In this document: positions 1-6,291 of the stretch, piece by piece
Layout of the letters: every line of letters begins with the position of its first letter
Numbering within the stretch: position 1 is the stretch's first letter
Assembly: GCA_024636575.1 (NCBI GenBank)
Contig: JAGXGU010000117.1
Location: forward strand, 1-6,331
Length of the DNA: 6,331 nt
Source: Altererythrobacter sp.
GTDB lineage: Bacteria; Pseudomonadota; Alphaproteobacteria; Sphingomonadales; Sphingomonadaceae
Reading direction: 5' to 3'
Position numbers and translations under genes: made by a program
The notes under the pieces: generated by a model
Seen by the model: only the letters and a program-made list of their open reading frames with translations
Told to the model about the DNA's origin: nothing
The model's database searches: none

Positions 1-1
1 C

Positions 2-1618
2 ATCTATTCGATCGAAGACCTTGCGCAGCTGATCCACGATCTCAAGAATGTGAACACGGCGGCGCGAATTTCGGTCAAGCTGGTGTCCGAAGTGGGCGTT
101 GGCACCGTTGCTGCGGGTGTTTCCAAGGCGCGCGCGGACCATGTCACTATCTCCGGCTATGAAGGCGGCACCGGGGCATCACCGCTGACCAGCCTGACCC
201 ATGCGGGATCCCCATGGGAAATCGGTCTGGCCGAAACGCAGCAAACGCTGCTGCTCAACGATCTGCGCAGCCGGATCGCCGTTCAGGTCGATGGCGGCCT
301 GCGCACCGGGCGCGACGTGGCGATCGGCGCGCTGCTTGGCGCGGACGAGTTCGGCTTTGCCACCGCCCCGCTGATCGCGGCGGGCTGCATCATGATGCGC
401 AAATGCCATCTCAACACCTGCCCGGTGGGCGTTGCGACGCAGGATCCGGTGCTGCGCGCGCGGTTTACCGGCCTGCCCGAACATGTGATCAACTACTTCT
501 TCTTCGTGGCCGAAGAATTGCGCGAGATCATGGCCGAAATGGGCTTTGCCACGCTGGACGAAATGGTTGGCCGGGTCGACCGGATCGACACGCGCCGGGT
601 CGACCGCCACTGGAAGGCGCAGGGCATCAACCTGACCCGCTTGCTGCATCAGGTGGACCTGCCGGAAGGCACGCCCATCCGTCACACGATGACCCAGGAT
701 CACGGGCTGGAAGGCGCGCTCGACAATGATCTGATCGCTGCCTGCGCGGGCGCGCTCAACACCGGCGAGCCGGTCCAGATCAGCCGCGACATTCGCAATG
801 TGAACCGCACCGTCGGCGCAATGTTGTCCGGCGAGATCGCGAAAAAATACGGCCATGCCGGGCTGAAGCCGGACACGATCCGGATCAATCTGGACGGCGT
901 TGCCGGGCAAAGCTTCGGCGCATGGCTGGCGCATGGCGTTACCCTGGATCTGACCGGCGATGCCAATGATTATGTCGGCAAGGGCCTGTCGGGCGGCCGC
1001 ATCATCGTACGCCAGCCGGACGGCGTGTCCCGCGATCCGACGCAGAACATCATTGTCGGCAATACCGTGCTGTATGGCGCGATTGCGGGCGAAGCCTATT
1101 TTGGCGGCGTCGCGGGCGAACGCTTTGCCGTGCGCAATTCCGGCGCGATTGCCGTGGTCGAAGGCGCGGGCGACCATGCCTGCGAATACATGACCGGCGG
1201 CGTGGTCGCAGTGCTGGGCAAAACGGGGCGCAATTTCGCCGCCGGAATGTCCGGCGGGGTCGCCTATGTCTATGACGAGGCAGGCAATTTCGCCGATCTG
1301 TGTAATCCGGCGCAGGTCGATTTGCTGCCGGTTCCAGCCGCGCCCGATGCCGAAGATGGCTCTGGCCGTCCGCAGCAGCGCGGGCGCAGTGTTTCCGATG
1401 CCGGAATGGGCGACATGCTGCGTCATGACGCGGAACGGCTGAAGATATTGGTGGAGCGCCACAAATTGCACACCGGCAGTGCGCGGGCCGCATATATCCT
1501 GGATGATTGGGATGAATGCCTGCCGAAATTCGTCAAGATCATGCCGCGCGATTATGCCGCCGCCCTGCGCCAGCTCGAAGCCGAGCGGGACGAGGCGGCG
1601 ACCGTGGCAGCCGAATAA
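2..1618 (+). CDS. gltB: Glutamate synthase large subunit, C-terminal part (5' end outside window)
   Basis: The large (alpha) subunit of NADPH-GOGAT releases ammonia from glutamine and adds it to 2-oxoglutarate at an FMN site. The frame is open from the first bases (IYSIEDLAQLIHDLKN...), so the gene starts upstream. About 538 residues are visible, against roughly 1,500 in a full protein. Bases 2 to about 500 are the end of the FMN-binding synthase domain, with GGTGASP, the DGGLRTGRD phosphate-site stretch, and Cys-x5-Cys-x4-Cys (Cys codons at 386, 404 and 419), the pattern that holds the 3Fe-4S cluster in this family. Bases about 820-1320 are the glycine-rich GXGXG beta-helix domain (GKGLSGGRIIV, then GEAYFGG, GDHACEYMTGG and GMSGGVAYVYD). 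The tail FVKIMPRDY followed by a charged helix is typical of the C-terminus. The glutaminase domain lies outside the window. gltD follows on the same strand. The frame is intact and the identification is secure. Confidence 0.97.
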   Translation: MYSIEDLAQLIHDLKNVNTAARISVKLVSEVGVGTVAAGVSKARADHVTISGYEGGTGASPLTSLTHAGSPWEIGLAETQQTLLLNDLRSRIAVQVDGGLRTGRDVAIGALLGADEFGFATAPLIAAGCIMMRKCHLNTCPVGVATQDPVLRARFTGLPEHVINYFFFVAEELREIMAEMGFATLDEMVGRVDRIDTRRVDRHWKAQGINLTRLLHQVDLPEGTPIRHTMTQDHGLEGALDNDLIAACAGALNTGEPVQISRDIRNVNRTVGAMLSGEIAKKYGHAGLKPDTIRINLDGVAGQSFGAWLAHGVTLDLTGDANDYVGKGLSGGRIIVRQPDGVSRDPTQNIIVGNTVLYGAIAGEAYFGGVAGERFAVRNSGAIAVVEGAGDHACEYMTGGVVAVLGKTGRNFAAGMSGGVAYVYDEAGNFADLCNPAQVDLLPVPAAPDAEDGSGRPQQRGRSVSDAGMGDMLRHDAERLKILVERHKLHTGSARAAYILDDWDECLPKFVKIMPRDYAAALRQLEAERDEAATVAAE

Positions 1619-1627
1619 TGGATACCC

Positions 1628-1657
1628 TCGTCATCCCAGCTTTCGCTGGGATGACGA
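1628..1657. repeat. Perfect palindromic hairpin in the gltB-gltD spacer, repeat-like
   Basis: The stem is 13 bp and perfect (TCGTCATCCCAGC at 1628-1640 pairs with 1645-1657) with a TTTC loop. No T-run follows on the plus strand, so it does not look like a standard intrinsic terminator. Elements built on GTCATCCCAGC...GCTGGGATGAC are familiar as dispersed intergenic palindromes in sphingomonads and other proteobacteria; this is recalled knowledge and was not searched. Inside an operon such a hairpin could stabilise the upstream mRNA or lower read-through into gltD, which is inference. Confidence 0.75.
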
Positions 1658-1665
1658 TACAGTTT

Positions 1666-1669
1666 AGGA
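1666..1669 (+). promoter_or_regulatory. Ribosome binding site that sets the gltD start
   Basis: AGGA lies 8 bases before ATG 1678. The in-frame TTG at 1675 would leave only 5 bases and would add a single residue, so ATG 1678 is preferred. Confidence 0.6.
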
Positions 1670-1677
1670 TTTAGTTG

Positions 1678-3114
1678 ATGGGCAAAGACACCGGCTTTCT
1701 GGAAATCGACCGCAAGGACCGCACCTATGCGGACCCGAAGGAACGCCTGAAGCACTATAAGGAATTCGCCATCCCGCATGACGAGAGCGCGCTGAAACAG
1801 CAGGCGGCGCGCTGCATGGATTGCGGCATTCCCTATTGCCACAATGGCTGCCCGGTAAACAACATCATCCCGGACTGGAATGATCTGGTTTATCATGGCG
1901 ATTGGCGCAATGCGTTGGAAGTGCTGCATTCGACCAACAATTTTCCCGAGTTCACCGGCAGGATCTGCCCCGCCCCATGCGAGGCGGCCTGTGTGCTCAA
2001 CATCGTCGATTCGCCGGTCACCATCAAAAGCATCGAATGCGCGATTGTCGACCGCGGGTGGCAGGAAGACTGGATCAAGCCGCAGGTTCCCGCGCACCAG
2101 ACCGGCAAATCGGTGGCCGTGGTCGGTTCCGGCCCGGCGGGCATGGCCTGCGCCCAGCAACTGGCCCGCGCCGGCCACAAGGTCACCCTGTTCGAGAAGA
2201 ACGACCGGATCGGCGGATTGCTACGTTACGGAATTCCCGACTTCAAGATGGAGAAACACCTGATCAACCGCCGCGCGGTGCAGATGGAGGCTGAGGGCGT
2301 GACCTTCCGTACCTCTGCCGAGGTCGGCGTGGATATCTCGTTCAAGAGCCTGCAGGAAAATTTCGACGCCATCGTGCTGTCGGGCGGCGCGGAAGACCCG
2401 CGCACGCTCGAAATTCCCGGAGCGGAACTGTCGGGCGTACGGCTGGCGATGGAATTCCTGACCCAGCAGAACAAGCGCAATGCGGGCGACGATGAATTGC
2501 GCGCTGCCCCGCGCGGTTCGCTCACCGCTACCGGCAAACATGTGATCGTGATCGGCGGCGGCGACACCGGTTCCGATTGTGTCGGCACCTCCAATCGCCA
2601 GGGCGCGGCCAGCGTGACTCAGCTGGAAATCATGCCCCAGCCGCCGGTAAAGGAAGACAAGGCACTGACCTGGCCCGACTGGCCGCTGAAGATGCGCACT
2701 TCCTCCAGCCATGAAGAAGGCGCGGCGCGCGACTGGTCGGTCATGGCCAAGCGGGTGATCGGCGCGGACGGCGATGTTACCGGCCTGGAATGTGTGCGGC
2801 TATCGTGGGACGGCGGCAGGATGCAGGAAGTGGAAGGCAGCAATTTCGTGCTTCCTGCCGATCTGATCCTGCTCGCCATGGGCTTTGTCGGCCCGAAGAA
2901 ACACGGCTTGCTCGACCGCGCAGGCGTCACCCTGACCGACCGCGGCACCGTATCCGCCAATGAGGACGATTACGCCACCAGCGAACCCGGCGTATTCACC
3001 TGCGGCGACATGCGGCGCGGCCAGAGCCTGGTGGTCTGGGCCATCCGCGAAGGCCGCCAATGCGCGCGCAGCGTGGACATGGCGCTGATGGGTGCGAGTG
3101 AGCTGCCGAGGTAG
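1678..3114 (+). CDS. gltD: Glutamate synthase [NADPH] small subunit
   Basis: The beta subunit of GOGAT takes electrons from NADPH through FAD and two 4Fe-4S clusters and passes them to the large subunit. It has 478 residues from ATG 1678, the normal family length. The N-terminal ferredoxin-like part has Cys46, 49, 54 and 58 (CMDCGIPYCHNGC) and Cys97, 101 and 105 (CPAPCEAAC). The FAD-binding motif GSGPAG is at about 150-155, followed by GGLLRYGIPDFKM at about 179-191. The second dinucleotide fold, presumably for NADPH, shows IGGGDTGSDC at about 292-301. The C-terminal FAD-contact motif GVFTCGDMRRGQSLVVWAI is at about 438-456. It follows gltB by 59 bases and is expected to be co-transcribed with it. 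All recognisable key residues are present. Related FAD/NADPH subunits occur in other enzymes (dihydropyrimidine dehydrogenase, NfnL), but the gltB neighbour settles the identity. Confidence 0.97.
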   Translation: MGKDTGFLEIDRKDRTYADPKERLKHYKEFAIPHDESALKQQAARCMDCGIPYCHNGCPVNNIIPDWNDLVYHGDWRNALEVLHSTNNFPEFTGRICPAPCEAACVLNIVDSPVTIKSIECAIVDRGWQEDWIKPQVPAHQTGKSVAVVGSGPAGMACAQQLARAGHKVTLFEKNDRIGGLLRYGIPDFKMEKHLINRRAVQMEAEGVTFRTSAEVGVDISFKSLQENFDAIVLSGGAEDPRTLEIPGAELSGVRLAMEFLTQQNKRNAGDDELRAAPRGSLTATGKHVIVIGGGDTGSDCVGTSNRQGAASVTQLEIMPQPPVKEDKALTWPDWPLKMRTSSSHEEGAARDWSVMAKRVIGADGDVTGLECVRLSWDGGRMQEVEGSNFVLPADLILLAMGFVGPKKHGLLDRAGVTLTDRGTVSANEDDYATSEPGVFTCGDMRRGQSLVVWAIREGRQCARSVDMALMGASELPR

Positions 3115-3137
3115 GGTTGTTTCGCTTAGCTTGATGT

Positions 3138-3158
3138 CAGCTTTGTCGTGGAAAGCTG
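3138..3158. terminator. Possible weak bidirectional terminator between convergent genes
   Basis: A 7-bp perfect stem (CAGCTTT with AAAGCTG) and a 7-base loop sit in the 48 bases between the stops of gltD and the converging cytochrome gene. The flanking T-tract is poor on either strand. The position is right for a terminator, but the structure is modest. Confidence 0.35.
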
Positions 3159-3162
3159 TTAT

Positions 3163-3501
3163 TCAATCCTGCTCTCTAAGCGTCTCGAAATAGGCGAGCA
3201 GATTGGCGATATCGTTATCTTCGAATACGAAGACCGGCATTTCCATCGAATGGCCGATCTGAACTCCACGCTCAAACGATGCCTCTACCGCCCATTCCGG
3301 CAAGCGGTGGGCCGCACGCCGCAGGCTAGGGGCGTTCGGACTGGGCGAAACACCGTCATCAAGCGCGTGACAGCTGGCGCAGTTTGCTTGCGCAAAGGCC
3401 CTGCCCTCGGCTGCACTTTCGGAGAGTGTGTTCGCATCGCGATCGGTTGCGCAAGCTGCAACGAGGAGCGGAATTACAAGGATGATTAGACGCTTGAGCA
3501 C
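3163..3501 (-). CDS. Small mono-haem class I cytochrome c, predicted lipoprotein
   Basis: This is a probable periplasmic electron carrier tethered to a membrane; its partner is unknown. The 112-residue protein read from GTG 3501 begins with a short charged stretch, a hydrophobic core and a lipobox (LLVAAC, Cys17), so it looks lipidated. The haem-binding CASCH is at 41-45, and the likely axial methionine is Met88 in MEMP. The C-terminal DNDIANLLAYFETL matches the last helix of class I cytochromes c. The GTG start is chosen because a strong Shine-Dalgarno stretch (AGGAAAGGGGG) precedes it by 7 bases and the signal sequence starts there. An ATG at 3600 in frame would add 33 residues ahead of the signal. 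The gene converges on gltD and lies 120 bases downstream of the zinc-finger gene. By eye its GC is lower (about 48-57% in lines counted) than in gltD (about 63%). No oxidase or dehydrogenase lies nearby to indicate its role. Confidence 0.85.
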   Translation of the reverse strand: MLKRLIILVIPLLVAACATDRDANTLSESAAEGRAFAQANCASCHALDDGVSPSPNAPSLRRAAHRLPEWAVEASFERGVQIGHSMEMPVFVFEDNDIANLLAYFETLREQD

Positions 3502-3621
3502 GATATTGCCCCCTTTCCTACCAAGGCAGTGTATCGCAGCGAGGCAGGCAAACACAAGTAAGCACGGGACGAAGGGAGTATTGGCTGTGAACGCCCGCAA
3601 AGTTGTCGTTAGCCGACACCC
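3502..3621 (-). promoter_or_regulatory. Spacer upstream of the cytochrome c gene, possible promoter
   Basis: This 120-base gap separates the zinc-finger gene from the cytochrome gene on the minus strand. Read on that strand it holds a short stem (3604-3608 with 3614-3618) just past the zinc-finger stop, a candidate -35 TTGTGT (3557-3552), a 16-base spacer, a weak -10 GATACA (3535-3530), and the strong GTG-associated Shine-Dalgarno sequence. The promoter elements match consensus only partly. The gap size suggests separate transcription, but the sequence does not prove it. Confidence 0.3.
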
Positions 3622-3951
3622 CTACTTCCCCGCACACTCCACACATTCCGCCACGCTGGGATCATGTTCCAGCCGCCTGGCCGCGATCTCTTCGCCGCAG
3701 GTGAGGCAATAGCCCCATTCGCCCTGATCCAACCGGTGCAATGCGGCGGCAATCCGGCTGCGTTCGGACTGGCGGCGGCTTTCTGCGGCGAGCGCCATTT
3801 GCTGTTGCTGCATCGCGTCAATCCGCGATAGCCGCCCAACGCTGTCCTGTTGCAAGGTCACTGGAGCGCGCGCTTCCGTACTCAGCCGGTCTTCCTCCGC
3901 CAATTCGGCGCGGCGGGCGAGCAGTTTTTCGCGGGCTTCGTCTTCGGTCAT
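3622..3951 (-). CDS. Short TraR/DksA-family C4 zinc-finger protein
   Basis: Members of this family bind in the secondary channel of RNA polymerase and adjust transcription initiation, often with ppGpp. The 109-residue protein has a charged, helix-rich N-terminal part (about 1-28), a central segment VGRLSRIDAMQQQQMA (38-53), a second long helix, and a C4 zinc finger with Cys82, Cys85, Cys103 and Cys106 (GYCLTCGEEI ... AECVEC). The spacing of the four cysteines matches E. coli DksA. It is shorter than DksA (151 residues), and the DxxDxA tip motif of DksA is not intact; only Asp45-Ala46 resembles it. It is therefore a DksA-like paralogue type, not proven DksA. It begins 9 bases after the ung stop with no clear Shine-Dalgarno sequence, which suggests translation coupled to ung. 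Confidence 0.85.
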   Translation of the reverse strand: MTEDEAREKLLARRAELAEEDRLSTEARAPVTLQQDSVGRLSRIDAMQQQQMALAAESRRQSERSRIAAALHRLDQGEWGYCLTCGEEIAARRLEHDPSVAECVECAGK

Positions 3952-3960
3952 GCCCGCAAT

Positions 3961-4641
3961 CTACCACTTGATGCCGCTACGTCCATTCGCTTCCAGAAAG
4001 GCATTCGCCTGGCTGAACGGCTTTGACCCGAAGAACCCGCGATGGGCGGAAAGCGGGCTGGGGTGGACCGATTTCAGCACCAGATGGCGGTCCGAATTCA
4101 CCAGTCCGGGAATGCGCGCCGCCTTGTTCTGCGCATGGTTGCCCCACAGGATGAACACGCTGGGTTCCGGCCGGGCGGCAACTGCGGCCACGGCGGCATC
4201 GGTAACCGGCCCCCACCCGCGCTTTGCATGGCTGCCTGCCTGCGCGCCCTCCACGGTCAGCGAGGCATTGAGCAGCAGAACGCCTTGGCGCGCCCAATGG
4301 TCCAGATTGCCATGTTCGGGCGGGGTCACGCCCAGATCGCTTTCCAGTTCCTTGTAGATATTCGCCAGCGACGGCGGCACGCGCACACCCGGCGGTACAG
4401 AGAAGGACAATCCATGCGCCTGGCCCGGCCCGTGATAGGGGTCCTGTCCCAGAATCACGACCTTTACCTTGTCGAGCGGGGTGAGTTCGAAGGCACGCAG
4501 CCTTTGCCCGCTGGGGGGATAGATGGTCTTGCCCGCAGCTTCCTCGCCGCTCAACCAAGTGCCAAGTTCGCGCGCCTGCGGCGCTGCCAGCACCGGCCCG
4601 AGCACGGCACGCCAGCTGTCAGGAATCCGGTCATGGGCCAT
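3961..4641 (-). CDS. ung: Uracil-DNA glycosylase, family 1
   Basis: This enzyme removes uracil from DNA as the first step of base excision repair and acts in the cytoplasm. At 226 residues it is full length for the family. Motif A, GQDPYHGPGQAHGLSFSV, is at 65-82, with catalytic Asp67, Tyr69 and the uracil-stacking Phe80. Asn125 in LLLNASLTV is the uracil-reading residue. Motif B, HPSPLSAHRGFFGS, is at 193-206, with catalytic His193 and the intercalating Leu197. All key residues are present. The ATG at 4641 (MAHDRIPD) is the start, although no strong Shine-Dalgarno sequence precedes it. The gene is divergent from the RNase D gene and is followed at 9 bases by the zinc-finger gene, so the two probably share an mRNA. 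Confidence 0.97.
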   Translation of the reverse strand: MAHDRIPDSWRAVLGPVLAAPQARELGTWLSGEEAAGKTIYPPSGQRLRAFELTPLDKVKVVILGQDPYHGPGQAHGLSFSVPPGVRVPPSLANIYKELESDLGVTPPEHGNLDHWARQGVLLLNASLTVEGAQAGSHAKRGWGPVTDAAVAAVAARPEPSVFILWGNHAQNKAARIPGLVNSDRHLVLKSVHPSPLSAHRGFFGSKPFSQANAFLEANGRSGIKW

Positions 4642-4720
4642 GGCGGCAAACTAGCTTGATCATTGCAGCTACGCCAGCAAGCACTTCCCCTCTTTCCCCA
4701 ATCGTCCTAAGGCACCCGGC
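4642..4720. promoter_or_regulatory. Divergent spacer between ung and the RNase D gene
   Basis: These 79 bases must hold the start signals for both directions. I can see a TAAGG Shine-Dalgarno sequence (4708-4712) 8 bases before ATG 4721 and a TGATCA palindrome (4658-4663). I see no -35/-10 pair close enough to consensus on either strand to name. The promoter role is inferred from the divergent gene orientation. Confidence 0.4.
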
Positions 4721-5338
4721 ATGGCAGTATATTTTCATGAAGAAGACCTCCCCGAAGGCGTGCTGGCGCCCGGCCCGGTTGCAGTGGACACCGAAACCAT
4801 GGGGCTGATCACCCCGCGTGACCGATTGTGCCTGGTGCAGATCAGCGATGGTGGGGGCGACGAGCATCTGGTCCGGTTCAAGGTCGGCAGCGCCTATGAT
4901 GCGCCCAATCTCAAGGCCGTGCTGGCCGATCCGGCGCGGGTGAAGCTGTACCATTTCGCCCGGTTCGATCTGGCCGCGATCGAACATTATCTTGGCGTGG
5001 AAGCATCGCCGGTGTTCTGCACCAAGATCGCCAGCAAGCTGACCCGCACCTATACCGACCGGCATGGCCTGAAAAATCTGGTCAATGAATTGCTCGGCGC
5101 GGAAATTTCCAAGCAGCAGCAAAGCTCCGACTGGGGCGCGGAGGAGATCAACGAAGCGCAGCGCGATTATGCCGCGTCTGACGTGCGCTTCCTGCACCGG
5201 CTGAAAGACATCCTCGAAGCCCGGCTGGAACGCGAAGGGCGCAGCGCGATGGCGCAGGCCTGTTTCGAATTCCTGCCTACCCGCGCACGGCTCGATCTGG
5301 CTGGCTGGGCGGAACACGACATCTTCAGCCATATGTAA
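4721..5338 (+). CDS. rnd: Ribonuclease D-like 3'-5' exonuclease, single-domain form
   Basis: This is a DEDDy-type exonuclease, expected to trim 3' ends of tRNA precursors and other stable RNAs in the cytoplasm. In 205 residues the three exonuclease motifs are visible: Exo I VDTETMGL with Asp23 and Glu25, Exo II HFARFDLAAI with Asp83, and Exo III YAASD with Tyr150 and Asp154. All metal-binding and catalytic positions are there. It lacks the HRDC domains that follow the exonuclease in E. coli RNase D (about 375 residues), and the stop comes soon after the catalytic domain. That short form is usual in alphaproteobacteria, as I recall it, and need not be a truncation. The start has a good TAAGG Shine-Dalgarno sequence. 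lptC follows after 24 bases, so it is probably the first gene of the lpt transcript. The DEDD fold is certain; the exact RNA substrate is inferred. Confidence 0.9.
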   Translation: MAVYFHEEDLPEGVLAPGPVAVDTETMGLITPRDRLCLVQISDGGGDEHLVRFKVGSAYDAPNLKAVLADPARVKLYHFARFDLAAIEHYLGVEASPVFCTKIASKLTRTYTDRHGLKNLVNELLGAEISKQQQSSDWGAEEINEAQRDYAASDVRFLHRLKDILEARLEREGRSAMAQACFEFLPTRARLDLAGWAEHDIFSHM

Positions 5339-5362
5339 TCCGGCGGAATATAGAGCAGAACC

Positions 5363-6022
5363 ATGAGTGCCCGCATCGAAACCAGCGAAGCAAAGCAACT
5401 GCGCACCCAGCGCCAGGGCAATGCTGCGCCGGGCGGATCGCATGACCGGCTGGTCGGCATTCTTGCCCGGATCTTGCCGATGGCGGTGGGCGTGCTGGCG
5501 GCATTCATGGTGATCACACCGCTCTCCCCGCGCGGGGAGGTCAGCTTTCTGCTGGATCGCAACAAGGTGACGATGATCGACGAGCGGCTGCGGGTCGACA
5601 ACGCAATGTACCGCGGCAAGGATGATGAAGGACAGCCGTTCTCCCTGACCGCAGGCGAGGCCGTCCAGCGGTCAGGCGTGGAAGGAATCGTGCGGATGGA
5701 CAATCTGGTCGCCCGCATCCTGTTGCCCGAAGGGCCAGCCCGGTTGGGCGCACAGGGCGGCACTTTTGATATTTCCGAAGATCTTTTGACCATCACGGGA
5801 CCGCTCCGCCTGACGGCAGCAGATGGGTACAACATGGTTGCAAACGGGGTCTCGATCAACCTCAAGACCAAGCAGGTGGTCGGTTCGGGCGGCGTGTCGG
5901 GCATGATTCCGGCGGGCACATTTTCTGCCAACCGGATCGAAGCCGATTTGCCCGCGCGTACTGTTACACTGGACGGGAATGCCAGGATCCAGATGATCCC
6001 CGGCAAACTGAGGATGCCGTAA
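5363..6022 (+). CDS. lptC: LPS export ABC transporter periplasmic/inner-membrane protein LptC
   Basis: LptC sits in the inner membrane with LptB2FG, takes LPS from the transporter and hands it to LptA. The 219-residue protein has a basic cytoplasmic N-terminus (about 1-34), one transmembrane helix (about 35-53, ILPMAVGVLAAFMVITPL) and a periplasmic beta-rich domain. That domain ends in repeated strand units of the OstA/LptC fold (for example FDISEDLLTITGPLRL at 135-150, then VSINLKTKQVVGSGGV and IEADLPARTVTLDGNARIQM). It is slightly longer than E. coli LptC (191 residues), mainly in the N-terminal tail, and sequence identity in this family is always low, so the call rests on topology plus the lptA neighbour. 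Its stop overlaps the lptA start by one base (TAATG), a sign of coupled translation. The Shine-Dalgarno sequence before ATG 5363 is weak. Confidence 0.9.
   Translation: MSARIETSEAKQLRTQRQGNAAPGGSHDRLVGILARILPMAVGVLAAFMVITPLSPRGEVSFLLDRNKVTMIDERLRVDNAMYRGKDDEGQPFSLTAGEAVQRSGVEGIVRMDNLVARILLPEGPARLGAQGGTFDISEDLLTITGPLRLTAADGYNMVANGVSINLKTKQVVGSGGVSGMIPAGTFSANRIEADLPARTVTLDGNARIQMIPGKLRMP
6010..6014 (+). promoter_or_regulatory. lptA ribosome binding site inside the end of lptC
   Basis: GAGGA lies 7 bases before ATG 6022, within the last lptC codons. Together with the TAATG overlap it fixes the lptA start. Confidence 0.65.
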
Positions 6023-6291
6023 TGACAAACAACACCACACCCCTGCTCAGGATTGCGGGCCGATCTGCGGCTGCCGGTTTTCTGCTGACCATTGCAGGCT
6101 TCGGCGCCGCATTTGGCGGAATGTACAGCCATGCGCAGGCCATCGCAGCCCATAATTCCAACGCGCCGGTGAATTACGGGGCGGACCGGATTGAATTGCA
6201 GGACCGGCAAAACCGTGTCGTTCTGTCCGGCAATGTCGATATTACCCAGGCCGGCCTGCGGCTGCGCGCAGCCGCAGGCCGGCCTGGGTAA
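6022..6291 (+). CDS. lptA: LPS transport protein LptA, N-terminal fragment with false 3' end
   Basis: LptA is the periplasmic bridge protein that carries LPS across the periplasm to LptDE. The fragment starts at ATG 6022. A signal peptide with a basic start and a hydrophobic core (about residues 17-32) probably ends near SHAQA (36-40). The OstA-type jellyroll domain then begins: APVNYGADRIELQDRQNRVV, then LSGNVDITQAGLRLR. Only about 82 residues are trustworthy. From about base 6267 the sequence is the exact reverse complement of what precedes it, so the last seven residues (AAAGRPG) and the TAA at 6289-6291 are read from the mirrored arm. A normal LptA is longer (185 residues in E. coli) and would continue past this point, with lptB usually following. 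The gene is therefore incomplete by assembly, and I do not call it a natural short protein. Confidence 0.85.
   Translation: MTNNTTPLLRIAGRSAAAGFLLTIAGFGAAFGGMYSHAQAIAAHNSNAPVNYGADRIELQDRQNRVVLSGNVDITQAGLRLRAAAGRPG

Noticed and set aside
179..1471. A 430-codon open frame on the minus strand inside gltB
   Set aside because: It lies fully antisense to a clearly conserved gltB, its translation is rich in Ala, Arg, His and Gln with no recognisable motif, and long antisense frames are common in GC-rich coding DNA.
1628..1657. The gltB-gltD hairpin as an intrinsic terminator
   Set aside because: No run of T follows the stem on the plus strand, and termination here would cut off the partner subunit gene.
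3148..3489. A plus-strand frame opposite the cytochrome c gene
   Set aside because: The minus strand carries a lipobox, CASCH haem site, axial Met and a good ribosome binding site. The plus-strand translation shows nothing recognisable.
3502..3600. A longer cytochrome c product starting at ATG 3600
   Set aside because: The extra 33 residues would precede a complete lipoprotein signal, and the strong Shine-Dalgarno sequence sits right before GTG 3501. A hydrophobic stretch in the extension leaves slight doubt.
4631..5443. A 270-codon minus-strand frame opposite the RNase D gene
   Set aside because: The plus-strand frame has all DEDDy exonuclease motifs. The antisense product shows no family features and overlaps the start of ung on the same strand.
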